Shown in pieces: positions 17,874 through 29,800 of a stretch of DNA of 64,000 nucleotides. Numbering within the stretch: the stretch's first letter is position 1; each line of letters starts with the position of its first letter. This DNA comes from CAXXFQ01 sp963674475. Lineage in GTDB: Bacteria; Planctomycetota; Planctomycetia; Pirellulales; Thermoguttaceae. The translations under genes and the position numbers were made by a program. The notes under the pieces were generated by a model. That model ran no database searches and was not told where the DNA came from. It saw nothing but the letters and a program-made list of their open reading frames with translations. The stretch lies in NCBI GenBank assembly GCA_963674475.2, contig CAXXFQ010000019.1:62001-126000 (forward strand), given 5' to 3'.

Positions 17874-20800
17874 ATGTCGCTTTTCCCCTTGCCGAAACTT
17901 AATAAGCTTGCATCGACTTTTGAAAATCTTCGGGGGCGGCTTTCGACGCGTAAATCGCTCGGAACGGTCACCGATCGAGTCCAACGAAAACTGGCCGTTG
18001 ATCCGCTGGAAGAACGGCAGTTATTGAGCGTCTCGCCCTCGACGCCGTATGACCAATGGGCGGCCCAAGATGGTTCGACCATCGCCGGTCAGTCGATCGC
18101 GGTGGACGACGATGGCGATTTCGTCGTGGTGTACTCGAGCGATGGAGACATCTACGCCCGGTACTTCACCGATGAAACGCAGCGAATCAGCTTGCCCGAA
18201 TCGATGGGCGAGGGGACGCCCGGGAGCTGGGGAACCATCGATCTGAGGATCGGGGGAAATGAGGTCCAGAAGCTTTCGGTGACGACGACGGTCATGCCCT
18301 TTTCCGGCGGGTCGTCCGGCGCCGAGGGAAGTTTCACGATTGGCTATGATATCGACGGCGATGGTAGCATCGATCCTTCGTCGGAAACGATGACGATGCA
18401 GTTCGACCAATACGATATCGCGGGGAATGTCACACGCTTGCAGACCGGTCTGCAAGCGCTTAACGGGAAAGTTGGTCCGCTCTCCGACGTGACGGTTGAA
18501 GCGATCAACTCGGAAGAGTATCTGATTAAATTCGGCGATGCCTCGCAAGGCCAGAACATGGACGCCTTGCAAATCGATCCGGCGAATACCGTCTGGACCA
18601 GTGGCGACTTGCCTGCGGCGATCATCTCGACCGAGAGCGAGCCGTTGGTTTTGACCGGGGTGCCGGTTGATCCAAACGATCCGCAACTGACGGCGTTGTA
18701 TATTCAAGATTGTATTTGCAATAACGAATACTATCCGGGAGTTTATGATTGGCACCAGTTGGGGCCGAGCGACTTTCAAACGTATGAAGCGTGTGTCGAC
18801 TCGGCGAATCCAAACTTTTTCCATGGGTATAGATCACCTGGGGAGTACAGGTATGCCAATTGGGAGGCAGTGGTTCGTCCGGTGGATCTGGATGGGGATG
18901 GTGTCGTGACCGACTTTGACGTGACTTTCACCGGTGCGGCGGGGAAGATGAACGTCGAAGAAATCGTTATTGAAACGGCTATTAATCCTTCCGGTGACGA
19001 CGTCACTGCCGAAATTAACGCGAATCCCGATTTGGGCATCAGGACGATCAAGGAGCCCAGCGCCCCGTTCCAGGTCAATGATCTGGATTGGGATAATCCG
19101 ATGACGCCGTGGGTCGAAACGAGCTACGAAAGTCGGCCGGCGGTGGCGATGGACGCCGATGGCGATTTCGTGATTACCTGGCAGAGCAATGTCGAAGGGA
19201 GTGCCGGGTTGGCCGAATCCGGGTTTACGGATATCTACGCTCGCCGGTTCTCGCCGACGCAATGGGATGTCAGTCCTTCGTTCGTGATGCATAATGGAAC
19301 GGCGATTCAGTGCGTCGTGCCTTATGGGAACCAGTTCCTCGTCAATTCGGTTACTGCCGGGCACCAAGATCAACCGGCCGTCGGAATGGATGCGGATGGC
19401 AATTTCACGATCGCTTGGGTCAATTCGTCTCAGGAGTTGAGCTTTTACAATCGGGTTTCGGCCCAACGTTACAATCGTGACGGGGACCGGATCGGCGGTG
19501 AGTTTGTGGTGGTTGACTTCAGTGGAGATACCGATACCGATATCCACTACGATCCGTACGTTGCCATGAGCGACGATGGCCATCTGCTGTTTACCTGGTC
19601 CGAGACGAACGACCGCGCCTTCTATGAGAAATACAATAATCCGGGCTTGGATAATTGGTATTTCTCCACCGTATGGGCAAAACTGTATGACCCTGATTTT
19701 ACGTTAATCGGTGCCCCGGAACCCATTGATGATCTTTGTGAAGAGACGACCGCCTCGTTCGATTCGCAAAACAACTTTGTCATCTCCGGGTCCAGCTTTT
19801 TAGACGATGATGACATCAAAGATGATCTTAATAGTTCCGGGGTTCGGGCGGTAACCTACACGATTGCCGAAGATGAAACCACCGGCGAGCGTTCGATGGA
19901 GGTTTTGCACAGTACGTTTCGGGCAAACTCTTCGAGCATGAATCCGGACACCAAGACAATTTGGCCTGGGAATCAATACAATGGTCAGGCACTGATCGAC
20001 GCCGACGGGGACGTCACGATTGTTTACAACGGTTTCGGTCCCGAAGTCTCCTGGCGTATTGATTCCAGTACTTTGTCTAGGACGGCATGGGGTAAATTGG
20101 CCAATAGCCAGATAAATTCCGATCTGGTCTCTTATCTCGAAACGTATTCTTACGCGATTTATGATGATGCCTTGTATGGGAATAGTACGAAGTGGGCCTT
20201 GGATAACTTCCTGGCCGCTTGTGAAGGGGACATGCAGGCAGATCCAGCGTTTAAGGATCCAATGGGCATTCTAGATCAAGCCAAGGTCGACGAAACACTT
20301 GGCCGTTTGCGGGCGATCGCCGAACAGAGCCTTTTGCTTTTGGAAGGGGAAGCCAATGGGGTAATGTATTCGAATTACCATGCCCTTTATAACAGCACTG
20401 GCACTTGCACCAATCCGCTTGAACAGAACTCGCTCGGGAGTGATGTGATCGTCAACTCCAAGCGGGACGGAAGCGACGCGGTGATGATCCTCAGTTATCC
20501 TAAAGATGCCGCGACCGGTAGCCTGACCGTGAAATTTGGGATTAACGGCGAAGAATATGGTCTCACTCCGGAGTTTGGTGATGGTGGTATTGATATCGAT
20601 GCGACGCGAGACCTGATCGAAGAAGCGATCGAGGCCTATTTAGAAGAGCACGGCTTTAGAGAATATTATGATGTTGAACCTTGTACGGTTGCGGTGAACT
20701 ACCTTGATCCCGCCGGTCTTCGAGATGGGACGCAATGGGAATGCGTTCCAACTAAGACTGTCTCGTATTCGATAACTATTATGGGGGAACATCACAATGT

Positions 20801-23800
20801 CGGTCTCTTTATGGTTCCCGGCTCTGAGAATGAGTTCGAAGACGCTGCTGGCGGTATTCTCGGTCCGGCCGGTATAACCGATTATAGTTATGCTGATCGG
20901 GGCACCGCACAGTATAGTTCGTCGGCGGGGATTACCCCCTCGGGTGATTTTGTGGTGGCCTGGACCGAAGCCAGCGTTGGCGGTGTCTCCAATATTTATT
21001 TCCGCGAATTCGAGGAAGTATCCGACCACGCCGGGCCGAAGGTGACCGATTTTATCCTGCCCGATGGCGAGCGACTCGAAGAAGGCGGGCAGGTCGAAAG
21101 CCATTTGAACCAGATCGTCGTGACCATGGACGAGGCGATGTTGGCCGATGGGGTCGATGGGGTCCACAGTGTCCTGAATCCGAACAACTGGGCCCTGCTC
21201 AAAGATGGCGTGCAAATCGGCGGTGGGGTAACGCAGGTCCTCTTCGGGATGAATATGGGACTGGAATCGGGACTGTCCACGTCGGCGTCGAATAAGTGGG
21301 AAGCGGTTCTGACCCTTGATGGCAACGGCTACGAAGAAGGGGGAGATCTCTTCCTCGCGGATGGTTCCTATACGATCGTCGCTCGAAATGAAATGAGGGA
21401 CATGTCGGAAAATCCGCTTGCCGGAAGCGGCCATGCCGATAATGGCTACGACATGGAGCGTAGTTTCAGCGTCAGTCTGCCCACCGGGACCGATACGGTG
21501 GTCAACGATCAGAGGAACGACGTTCAGACCAACCTCGATCCGGATGCCGATAATATTCCCGAGACGGCCTTCCCGAGCAGCCCGCAAACGATCGCCGGCG
21601 ACGCCGACGGGGAATGCGTGGTGGTTTGGGTCGACGAGAATGCGGGCCATGAAGGGGTCTACGCGAAAGTCTACCCGGTCGAGTGGCATGAATCGACCGA
21701 CGGAGAGCGATACTCGAGCCAGGGAACGCCGATCTCCATTACCGTCACCGACAATCCGGATGCCGAATACGCCTCGGTGGCTCGCGACGGCGACGGCGAT
21801 TTCGTCGTGACTTGGTCGCAGCTGGATGGATCAAACGATTGGAATATTTATTGTCGTCGCTTTGACGCGATGGGCAACGCCCTGAGTGACCCGGTTTGCG
21901 TCAATTCCTGTACCGAAGGGGAGCAGCGGTTCTCGAAGATCGCGATGGATATCGATGGCGACTTCGTGATCACCTGGCAGAGTCTCGGCCAAGACGAAAG
22001 CGGCTATAGCGTTTATGCCCAAAGTTTCTCGTCGGATGGTGAGCGACTTTGCGGGCTTGATGAAATCAAGACGATCGAGTTCGCCGGCGGTGTCCAAAGC
22101 GCCGAGTTCGCTTTGCGATTCATGAACGAAGACGGTTCCGATCGGGCGACGACCGAGCGGTTGTCGTATGACGGCGATTTGCTTGCGACGGTAGAATCGA
22201 TCGAGTTGGCCGCCGCCGCGAAAGGAATTGCCGTCGAGGTTTGGAAGCTCAACGAAACGACGATTGCGATCCAATTCGTAGGAGCCGAAGGCCTTCAGGA
22301 TCAACCGCCGATCCTTTTCGACGGTTTGACGTTCGACGATGGAGATGATCCCGAAGCCGACGTGGTTCTCGCTACCCTGGTCGAAGGGGAAATCAGTGAA
22401 TTTCGCGTGAACGATACCACCGCCGGAGATCAGCTGTTCCCGTCGATCGCGATGGACTCGCAAGGGAATTTTGTGATTACTTGGACCTCCTTCGGCCAAG
22501 ACGGCGATCAATCTTACGAAAGCAATGTCTATGCGAGACAGTTCTCTTCCGAGAAAGTCTACAACGATATTCTCGGAGAGAATTTGACCCAAATCAACGC
22601 CGAACCCGAATTCAAGGTGAATACGACCGTCGACGGAAATCAAAAGTGGTCCAGCGTGGCGATGGATGTCGATGGCGACTTTGTGATCAGTTGGACCGGC
22701 TTCAATCAGGATGGGGGCGGAGACGGCAACGGATCCAGTAGCGATGGCTTGAACGGAGTTTTTGCGCAACGTTTCAATTCCAATGCCTACAAGGTTGGCC
22801 CCGAGTTCCAAGTCAACGAATTCACCCAGGCGGATCAGCAGCATTCGCAGGTGTCGATGGATGCCAATGGCGATTTCATGATCGTTTGGGAAAGTTTCCA
22901 ACAACGACCCAACCCGGGCACCGGCCCCGATTCGCCAATCACCTATGGGGTTTATGCTCAGCGATATGTTCGTAATGAAGTGCTTGGATTTTCCACTCCG
23001 GGGATCGGTGACAATGGCGAACAGGGCGGCCAAGTCACGGTCAATAGCTGGAAAGAAGGTGACCAACGTTTCCCCTCGGTCTCGTTGAGCGATACGGGCG
23101 ACGCCTATGTCACATGGGTTGGCCCCGGCCAGAATGATCTTGATGGCGGCATTTTCCTGAAGCGTTATGAAAAGGTCTCCGACGACGCCGGAGCGATGGT
23201 GACTGAAGTCGCTTATGTGGGCGAAGGTTCCGTCGTGAAAAAAGTTGATTCGAAGGTTGGAATCGAAACTTCGGTCACTCAGTTTGTCGTCACTTTCGGC
23301 GAAGACCTCTCCACCAAATTTGAGGTCGAGGGCGATCATAGCGTCTTGAATCTCGATAACTGGGAACTTCGACGCAATGGGGTGACCATCGTCGGGGCGA
23401 TCGACTCGATCGATTTTGGATATAATTCGGAAACCGGCAAATTCGAGGCGATCGTTACCCTGAATACAGAGGTTACCTCGGTAGGTGACCAACTGTTGAG
23501 AACGGGGAACTACGAACTGATCTTGAAGGAGGCTGTCGAAGATTTATTCGCCAATCCGTTTGACGGTGACCTCGACGGAAACCCCGGTGGCGATTTCCAA
23601 TTTACTTTCATGGTGGGCGGAAGTGCCAGTGACGACCCGATCAATCCGGATGACCCCAGCGGCGGCTCGGGGAGCGGCTCAGGCTACACTCATGCCGAGA
23701 CGGCCAATGCCGTGGCGGTCGATGCCGACGGAAATTATGTCGTTGTCTGGACGCAAGAGACCGCTGATGGAGAGCGGGTTTACTTCCAACAGTTCGACTC

Positions 23801-26800
23801 GGTAGGAACGTCTTTCTGTGCCCCGACGTTGGTCCATGAAACCACGGCGAACGAAGATCAGTGTTTTGCCTCGGTGTCATCTGATGCCGACGGCGACTTC
23901 GTCGTGACTTGGACCAGCTACGACAACGCCGATGGTGGCCAGGCCGATATCTACGCCCGTCGGTTTGATAACGCGGGTGAGGCGATCGACGAGCAAGCCT
24001 TCCTGGTGAATACCTTCGTGAATTTTGACCAACAATGGTCCGATGTGGCGATGGACGTCGACGGTGATTTTGTGATCGTTTGGTCCAGCTATGGACAAGA
24101 AAAAGGCGGTCAGACCGGCTTGGGCAACGGAATCTATGGCCGTCGGTTCGATTCGAACGGCATTGCGTTGGGGCAAGAATTCCAAGTCAACACGACGACC
24201 GCCGGGGATCAGAAGTACCCGAGTGTCGCCGTTGGTGCCGATCTGAGTGATGACGGAATGTTTGTTGTCGTCTGGCAAAGCGAGCAAAACGGCAAGGGTT
24301 CGGATATCATCGGACGGACTTTTTACCAGAACGGGGCTCCCGTGATGAGCCCTTACAGCGGGGAGTTCCTGGTTAACGATACGACGGCCGGCAATCAAAT
24401 CATGCCGGATGTGGCCATCAAGCTCGATGCGTCGACCTTTGTCGTTACCTGGTCGAGCCAAGACGGAATCGGAGACGATAGCGGTTACGGGGTCTATACC
24501 AAGGCGTTCGATGCCTTGACCGATAAAGAACAAACCGTTCGTTATGACTACCAAGGCAATCCGATCGATATTGTAGACGGAAGGGTAGTTTCCGATTATC
24601 CTTTCATGAATGGCGAAGTCTACGGTTATGAAGTGGTGATTGGTGTAGACCAGAGTTTTGTCATTGAAGATTTGGACGTGCGAATCGATGTGTCGCACCA
24701 AGATCCGAGCGACCTCTGGTGTTGGTTGGTTGGTCCGGCGGTCTACGATGAAGAAAATCCTGACGCCGATCCGACCTACCCGACCATTCTCTTGTTCTCC
24801 GGCGTGCCGACATCCGGAGATGCCGAAGGTTACACCGATTCCGGTTACAACGGGGTCGATTTCCGGAACACTACCTTCGACGACGAAGCGCTGATTTCGA
24901 TTGATGACGATGAATCGGGAGCCCTTCCGCCGTTTGAGGGTTCTTATCAACCGATCGATTCGCTTTCCTATTTCGACGGAATGAACGCCGTTGGCGAGTG
25001 GCGTTTGGTTATCTTGGACAACGACCCGCTCGGCGATCCGGATGTTTATGACTATGACTATGGTCGTATCGATGAGCTGGACAGCGGTCGCCTTTTGGAC
25101 TGGGGATTGACCTTCACGCGGAACTCGGCCATCAGTCCCGAGTCGTTGGTCAACTCGACGACCATGGGGAATCAGATGTATTCCTCGATCGCGATGGACT
25201 ATGCCGGAAACTACGTGGTTACCTGGTGCGGTTATGGTGATCAGGAAGACGAGGAAGATACCAGCCAGTATGGCGTTTTCCTCCAAGAGTTTAGCGCCGC
25301 CGGAAGTAGAACCGGTGGGGAGACTCGCGTCAACAACAGTACCAAAGGAATGCAATGGCTTGCCTCGGTCGGTGCGGATGCCAACGGAAATTATGTCGTT
25401 GCCTGGACCGGGGATATTGCCGATAGCCAAACTCAGACCGGTGTTTACCATTCGGCCAGTGCCTCGGTGGAGAGTAAAATCGATTTGATCGGGCCGATCG
25501 TGTCGCAGGTTGCCGACTCCGAGGGGAACTCGCTTCGCAACGGTGGTGTGGTCAATTCGGAATCGCTCAATCAGATGATTGTGACTTTCAGCGAGAACAT
25601 GTCCCAGTTGAAAAATGCTGACGGACAGCAGTCGTTCGAGAGTGTGGAGAATCCGGAGAACTGGATGATCTCGAAGGGCGGAAGCCCGATCGTTGGCGGG
25701 ATTACCGAGGTTGATTTCAACTTCAATCCCGAGACGGAACAATTCGAAGCGACCCTTACTTTTAAAGAGGGTTTGGCACCTGGTCGATACGAATTGACGG
25801 TTTTGGACACGATGACCGATTTGGCGGGCAACCGTCTGGACGGCGATTTCGACGGTACCCCCGCGACCGATACCTCGGAATCCGGAAGCAACGGCTACAC
25901 GATGGCCTTCTATGTTGCCGACGGAGCGGCCACCTTCGGTCCGGAGATTTTGGTAAACGGGAATCAGGAGTTGATCCAGGTTCTCGCGGAAAGCTCCGGA
26001 TACACCGAGTATGCGGCCGGACAGGGACAGCAGACTTCGGTCCGCTCGACCGCGATCGACGACAATGGCGATTTTGTGGTCGTTTGGTCTGAATACGCTG
26101 CCAACGGGACCTCCGACGTTTACTTCCAGATGTTCAACGTTGACGGGACGCAGAAGGGCGAACCGGTTTTGGTCAACAAGATCACCGCGGGGAATCAACT
26201 CAACGCCTCGGTGGCGATGGACGCGGCGGGCGACTTCACCGTGGTTTGGGAATCGACCAACCCGTTGCTCCCCAATAGCGGTTTGGACATCTATGCCCAA
26301 CGGTTCAATGCCGACGGAACCCGGGTACTCAACGATACGTACCAAGATCGGATTGACGAAGATCCGATTCGGGCGATCAACGGATTTGACCAACTGGTGG
26401 CGCAAGGGGCGATTGCTTCGGACGTGACCAAGAGTGAGATCGAAACGTTGGTGAATACCGACTGGTCGGGTCAGCAGTTCAACGCCGAAGTGGCGATGGA
26501 CTCCTACGGCAACACCGTAATTGTCTGGACGTCGTCGGCCCAGTCGTTCTCCTACTTCGAAGGGATCAACGCCCAGATTTACGATATCTACGGCCGTCCC
26601 TCGGGCGAAGAAATCCAAGTCAGCGAAAGCTATCAGTTGCTTCGCGAGGATAATCACGCACTGCCGGGAGCGACCGGACCGGGATCGTCCGCGGCGTTTC
26701 GTTCGAATCCAAGCGTGGCCATGAGCGACGACGGCCAGTTCGTCGTGGCCTGGGACGACATGCTTTCGCAGAGCAACGGCATCGTCATGAACACGACCGT

Positions 26801-29800
26801 CATGGCGAAGGTCTTCTCCTTGAACGGGCATTCTCTGACTCCAAAGCCGTTTGAGGTCGATATGCCCGGCACGGAGATTTCCGACGATGATGGAAGTGTC
26901 CCGGGAGACACTTACAGCGGAACGGACGAAATGCGAGCCGCCCGAAATCCCCAGGTGGCGATGGACGGAGATGGAGACTTCGTGATTGTGTACGAAGCCT
27001 ATCGTGACAACGACATCATCGACTACGAAGCCAGTTACGGGATCTACTATCAGTACTTCGATATGGAGAAGGTCGGTCCGGGCTCGCAGGACGTGACCAT
27101 TTCGTTCGCAACCGATTTTGTCCAGCAGGCCAATGAAGTCTGGTCGGCACAAATCGAAGACGTCGACGAGAGTTATTTGTATATCAGCGAAACTTCGTAC
27201 GACCTTTATGAAGCTTACGGTTTAGATCAGGTCAATCCGAGCGTGTCGATGGACGCCAACGGCAATTTCGCGATTGTCTGGAACGGAAACGGTGCCGTGG
27301 GTGACCCGCTCAATCCGGGCGAGCCGGATTACTTGTCCAACGAAGATTCCAGCGGGGTCTTTATCCGTTGGTTCCACGCTTCCGATGGCCAACCGGCTGC
27401 TCCGCTTGATACTGCGCAACGGGTCAATATGACCAGCGGCGGCATTCAAGAACTGCCGACCGTGGCGATGAACCGCAATGGGGACGCGGTAGTGTCTTGG
27501 AGTGGTGCGGGAGTGGGGGACGAGCACGGGATCTTTGCCCGACAGTATGTTAACACGGCCGATACGGCCGGTCCGATGCCGACCGAGCTGTACTTGCCCA
27601 CCCCGGGTTCGGAAGATGACGATGCGGCTTTCCTCGCTGATGGCGATACGGCTTTCGGCAGTGTGCAGCAAATGTATGTCGTCTTCAATGAAGAGATGAA
27701 TACGCTTGGTGGGGCGGACGGGCTTCAGAGTATCTTGAATGTGGACAACTGGGCCATCGTCAATGGTGCCGGTCAGGAACTCCAAGGAGTGATTGAAAGT
27801 GTCGATTTCGAGCTGAACGAGTCGCTTAACAAGTGGGTTGCCACGGTGAATTTCACTTCGCCGTTGCCCAACGGGACTTACGAACTGGTGGCACGAACCG
27901 AGATCACCGACGTGGCCGGACATATGCTCGGCCGAACCGGTCACCGGATCGATGGGACCGGGGAGTACGGAAATGATGTCTCCTCGTTGGTTTGGGTGAA
28001 GGACGAGATCGGCGGTTACTGGGCCTTCCCCGCGTTGGAACCGTTTACCAGCCCGAGAGGCGGTTTCGCGTTCAACTTCAATGTGAACGACACGATCCCG
28101 GGTGATCCGGTTTGGGGAACCCGTGATGAGCAGGTGAACCAGTTCGACTACGGGAAGCAGTGCAACTCGACGATCGCCCGTGCCGCCGACGGCAGCTATG
28201 TGGTTTCGTGGGTTGATTACACCCCGGTTGGAGTGGTTTATTATACCGCCGACGCGCAAGAAGGAGAGAACGGAGAGCTTTCCGCTGGAAGCTACACGAT
28301 CGACGTCAATGGCGAAGAATTCACGATAGACACTCGTATTTCCAAGCCGAAGCTGGTTTACGAAGCCGATATCAAGGCCCAGCGGTTCGATTTCTGGGGA
28401 CGGGAAATCGGCGATGAGATCCTGATCAACAGTATCACGACCGGCGATCAGGTCGAGCCGGATGTTGCGATCGATGACGACGGAAATTTCGTGGTCGTCT
28501 GGTCCGGGACCGCGGCCGTGGCCTACGATGCCTCGGCGGATGTTCACGATGGGGAAGGTACCTCTAACGATAATAATCTTCCCTTTAGTTTCGGCGATCT
28601 TGGCGTTTTGAAAGTCGACTGGCTCGTCGATCGGTATGACTCCTTTGGTAACACGACGGGAAAATGGCTTGTCATGGACGAGACGGGGGTCTTTGCCCAG
28701 CGTTTCGACAGTGATGGAGAAACGGTTGGTGGACAATTCATGGTCAACGAGACGACCCATGAAACGCAAAGCCAACCGGCCGTGGCGATGAATCCGGGGA
28801 CCGGCGATTTCGTCGTGACTTGGAACAGTTACGAGCAAGACGGCAGCCAAGGTGGAATTGTGGCTCGGGCCTTCAACAGGAACGCCGTGGGCGGAGACGA
28901 ATTCCTGGTCAATACGCTGACCGCCGGGATGCAACAGAATCCTGATATCGCCATTGATCGCGAAGGGGATTATGTCATCACGTGGGAAAGTGAGAACGTC
29001 GATTCGGCCGGATATGGCATTGTGGCACGACGGTTTGACGCCAACCACAATTCGCTTGGCAATCAGTTCCGGGTCAACGAAAGCCAGCAAGGCAATCAGG
29101 TCGATCCGGCAATCGCCTGTGACGATCTGGGGAATTTTGTGGTTGCCTGGGAAACGGCAGACGGCAGTGGGTTCGGGATTTCGGCCAAGCTGTATAACCG
29201 CAACGGCGGAGTGACGAAATCGGAATTCCGAGTCAATGAAATGACCGAAGGGGCCCAAATCGATCCGGCTGTCGCCATGAGCAGCGGCCATGGTTTTGTC
29301 GTCACGTGGACCTCCTTCGGCCAGGACGATTTCCTCAACGGCGATCCGGACGATACGAATTGCAACGACTACGGCATCTACGCTCGGATGTTCAACGACA
29401 ACGGGTCGGATTATGTTGACGATCGGGTTAGCCCGAGTCGGGTCGGCGAGTTCCGGGTGAATGCCGAGGTCGAAGGGGATCAAGTCGAGTCGGCCGTGGC
29501 GATGGACGCCAGTGGCTACTATATGGTCACCTGGACCGGCCCAAACCGGCACGATAAAGATTACGAAGTCGTCATTACGGGGGCTGATATTGATCTCGCG
29601 GATTATGTAATTGACTACAGCGAAGGTTCCGGCGTCGATTACCTTTACACACCGAGCCATCCTTCCAGGGGAGTCATTTATGGAGCCGAGGCGGAGACGG
29701 AGGTCTCGGTCAACTTGGGATGGAACGCCGGTTCGGGACAAAATGGGGACTCTTCGAATGAGGACCTGATGTTCAACGCCTCGGGAACTTTCACGACGCT

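Noticed and set aside
23877..27152. Open frame of 1,091 codons antisense to the giant gene
   Set aside because: It lies wholly antisense to a well-supported repeat protein, has a His/Arg/Val-rich composition without domains, and follows from the biased codon use of the Asp/Gly-rich repeats.
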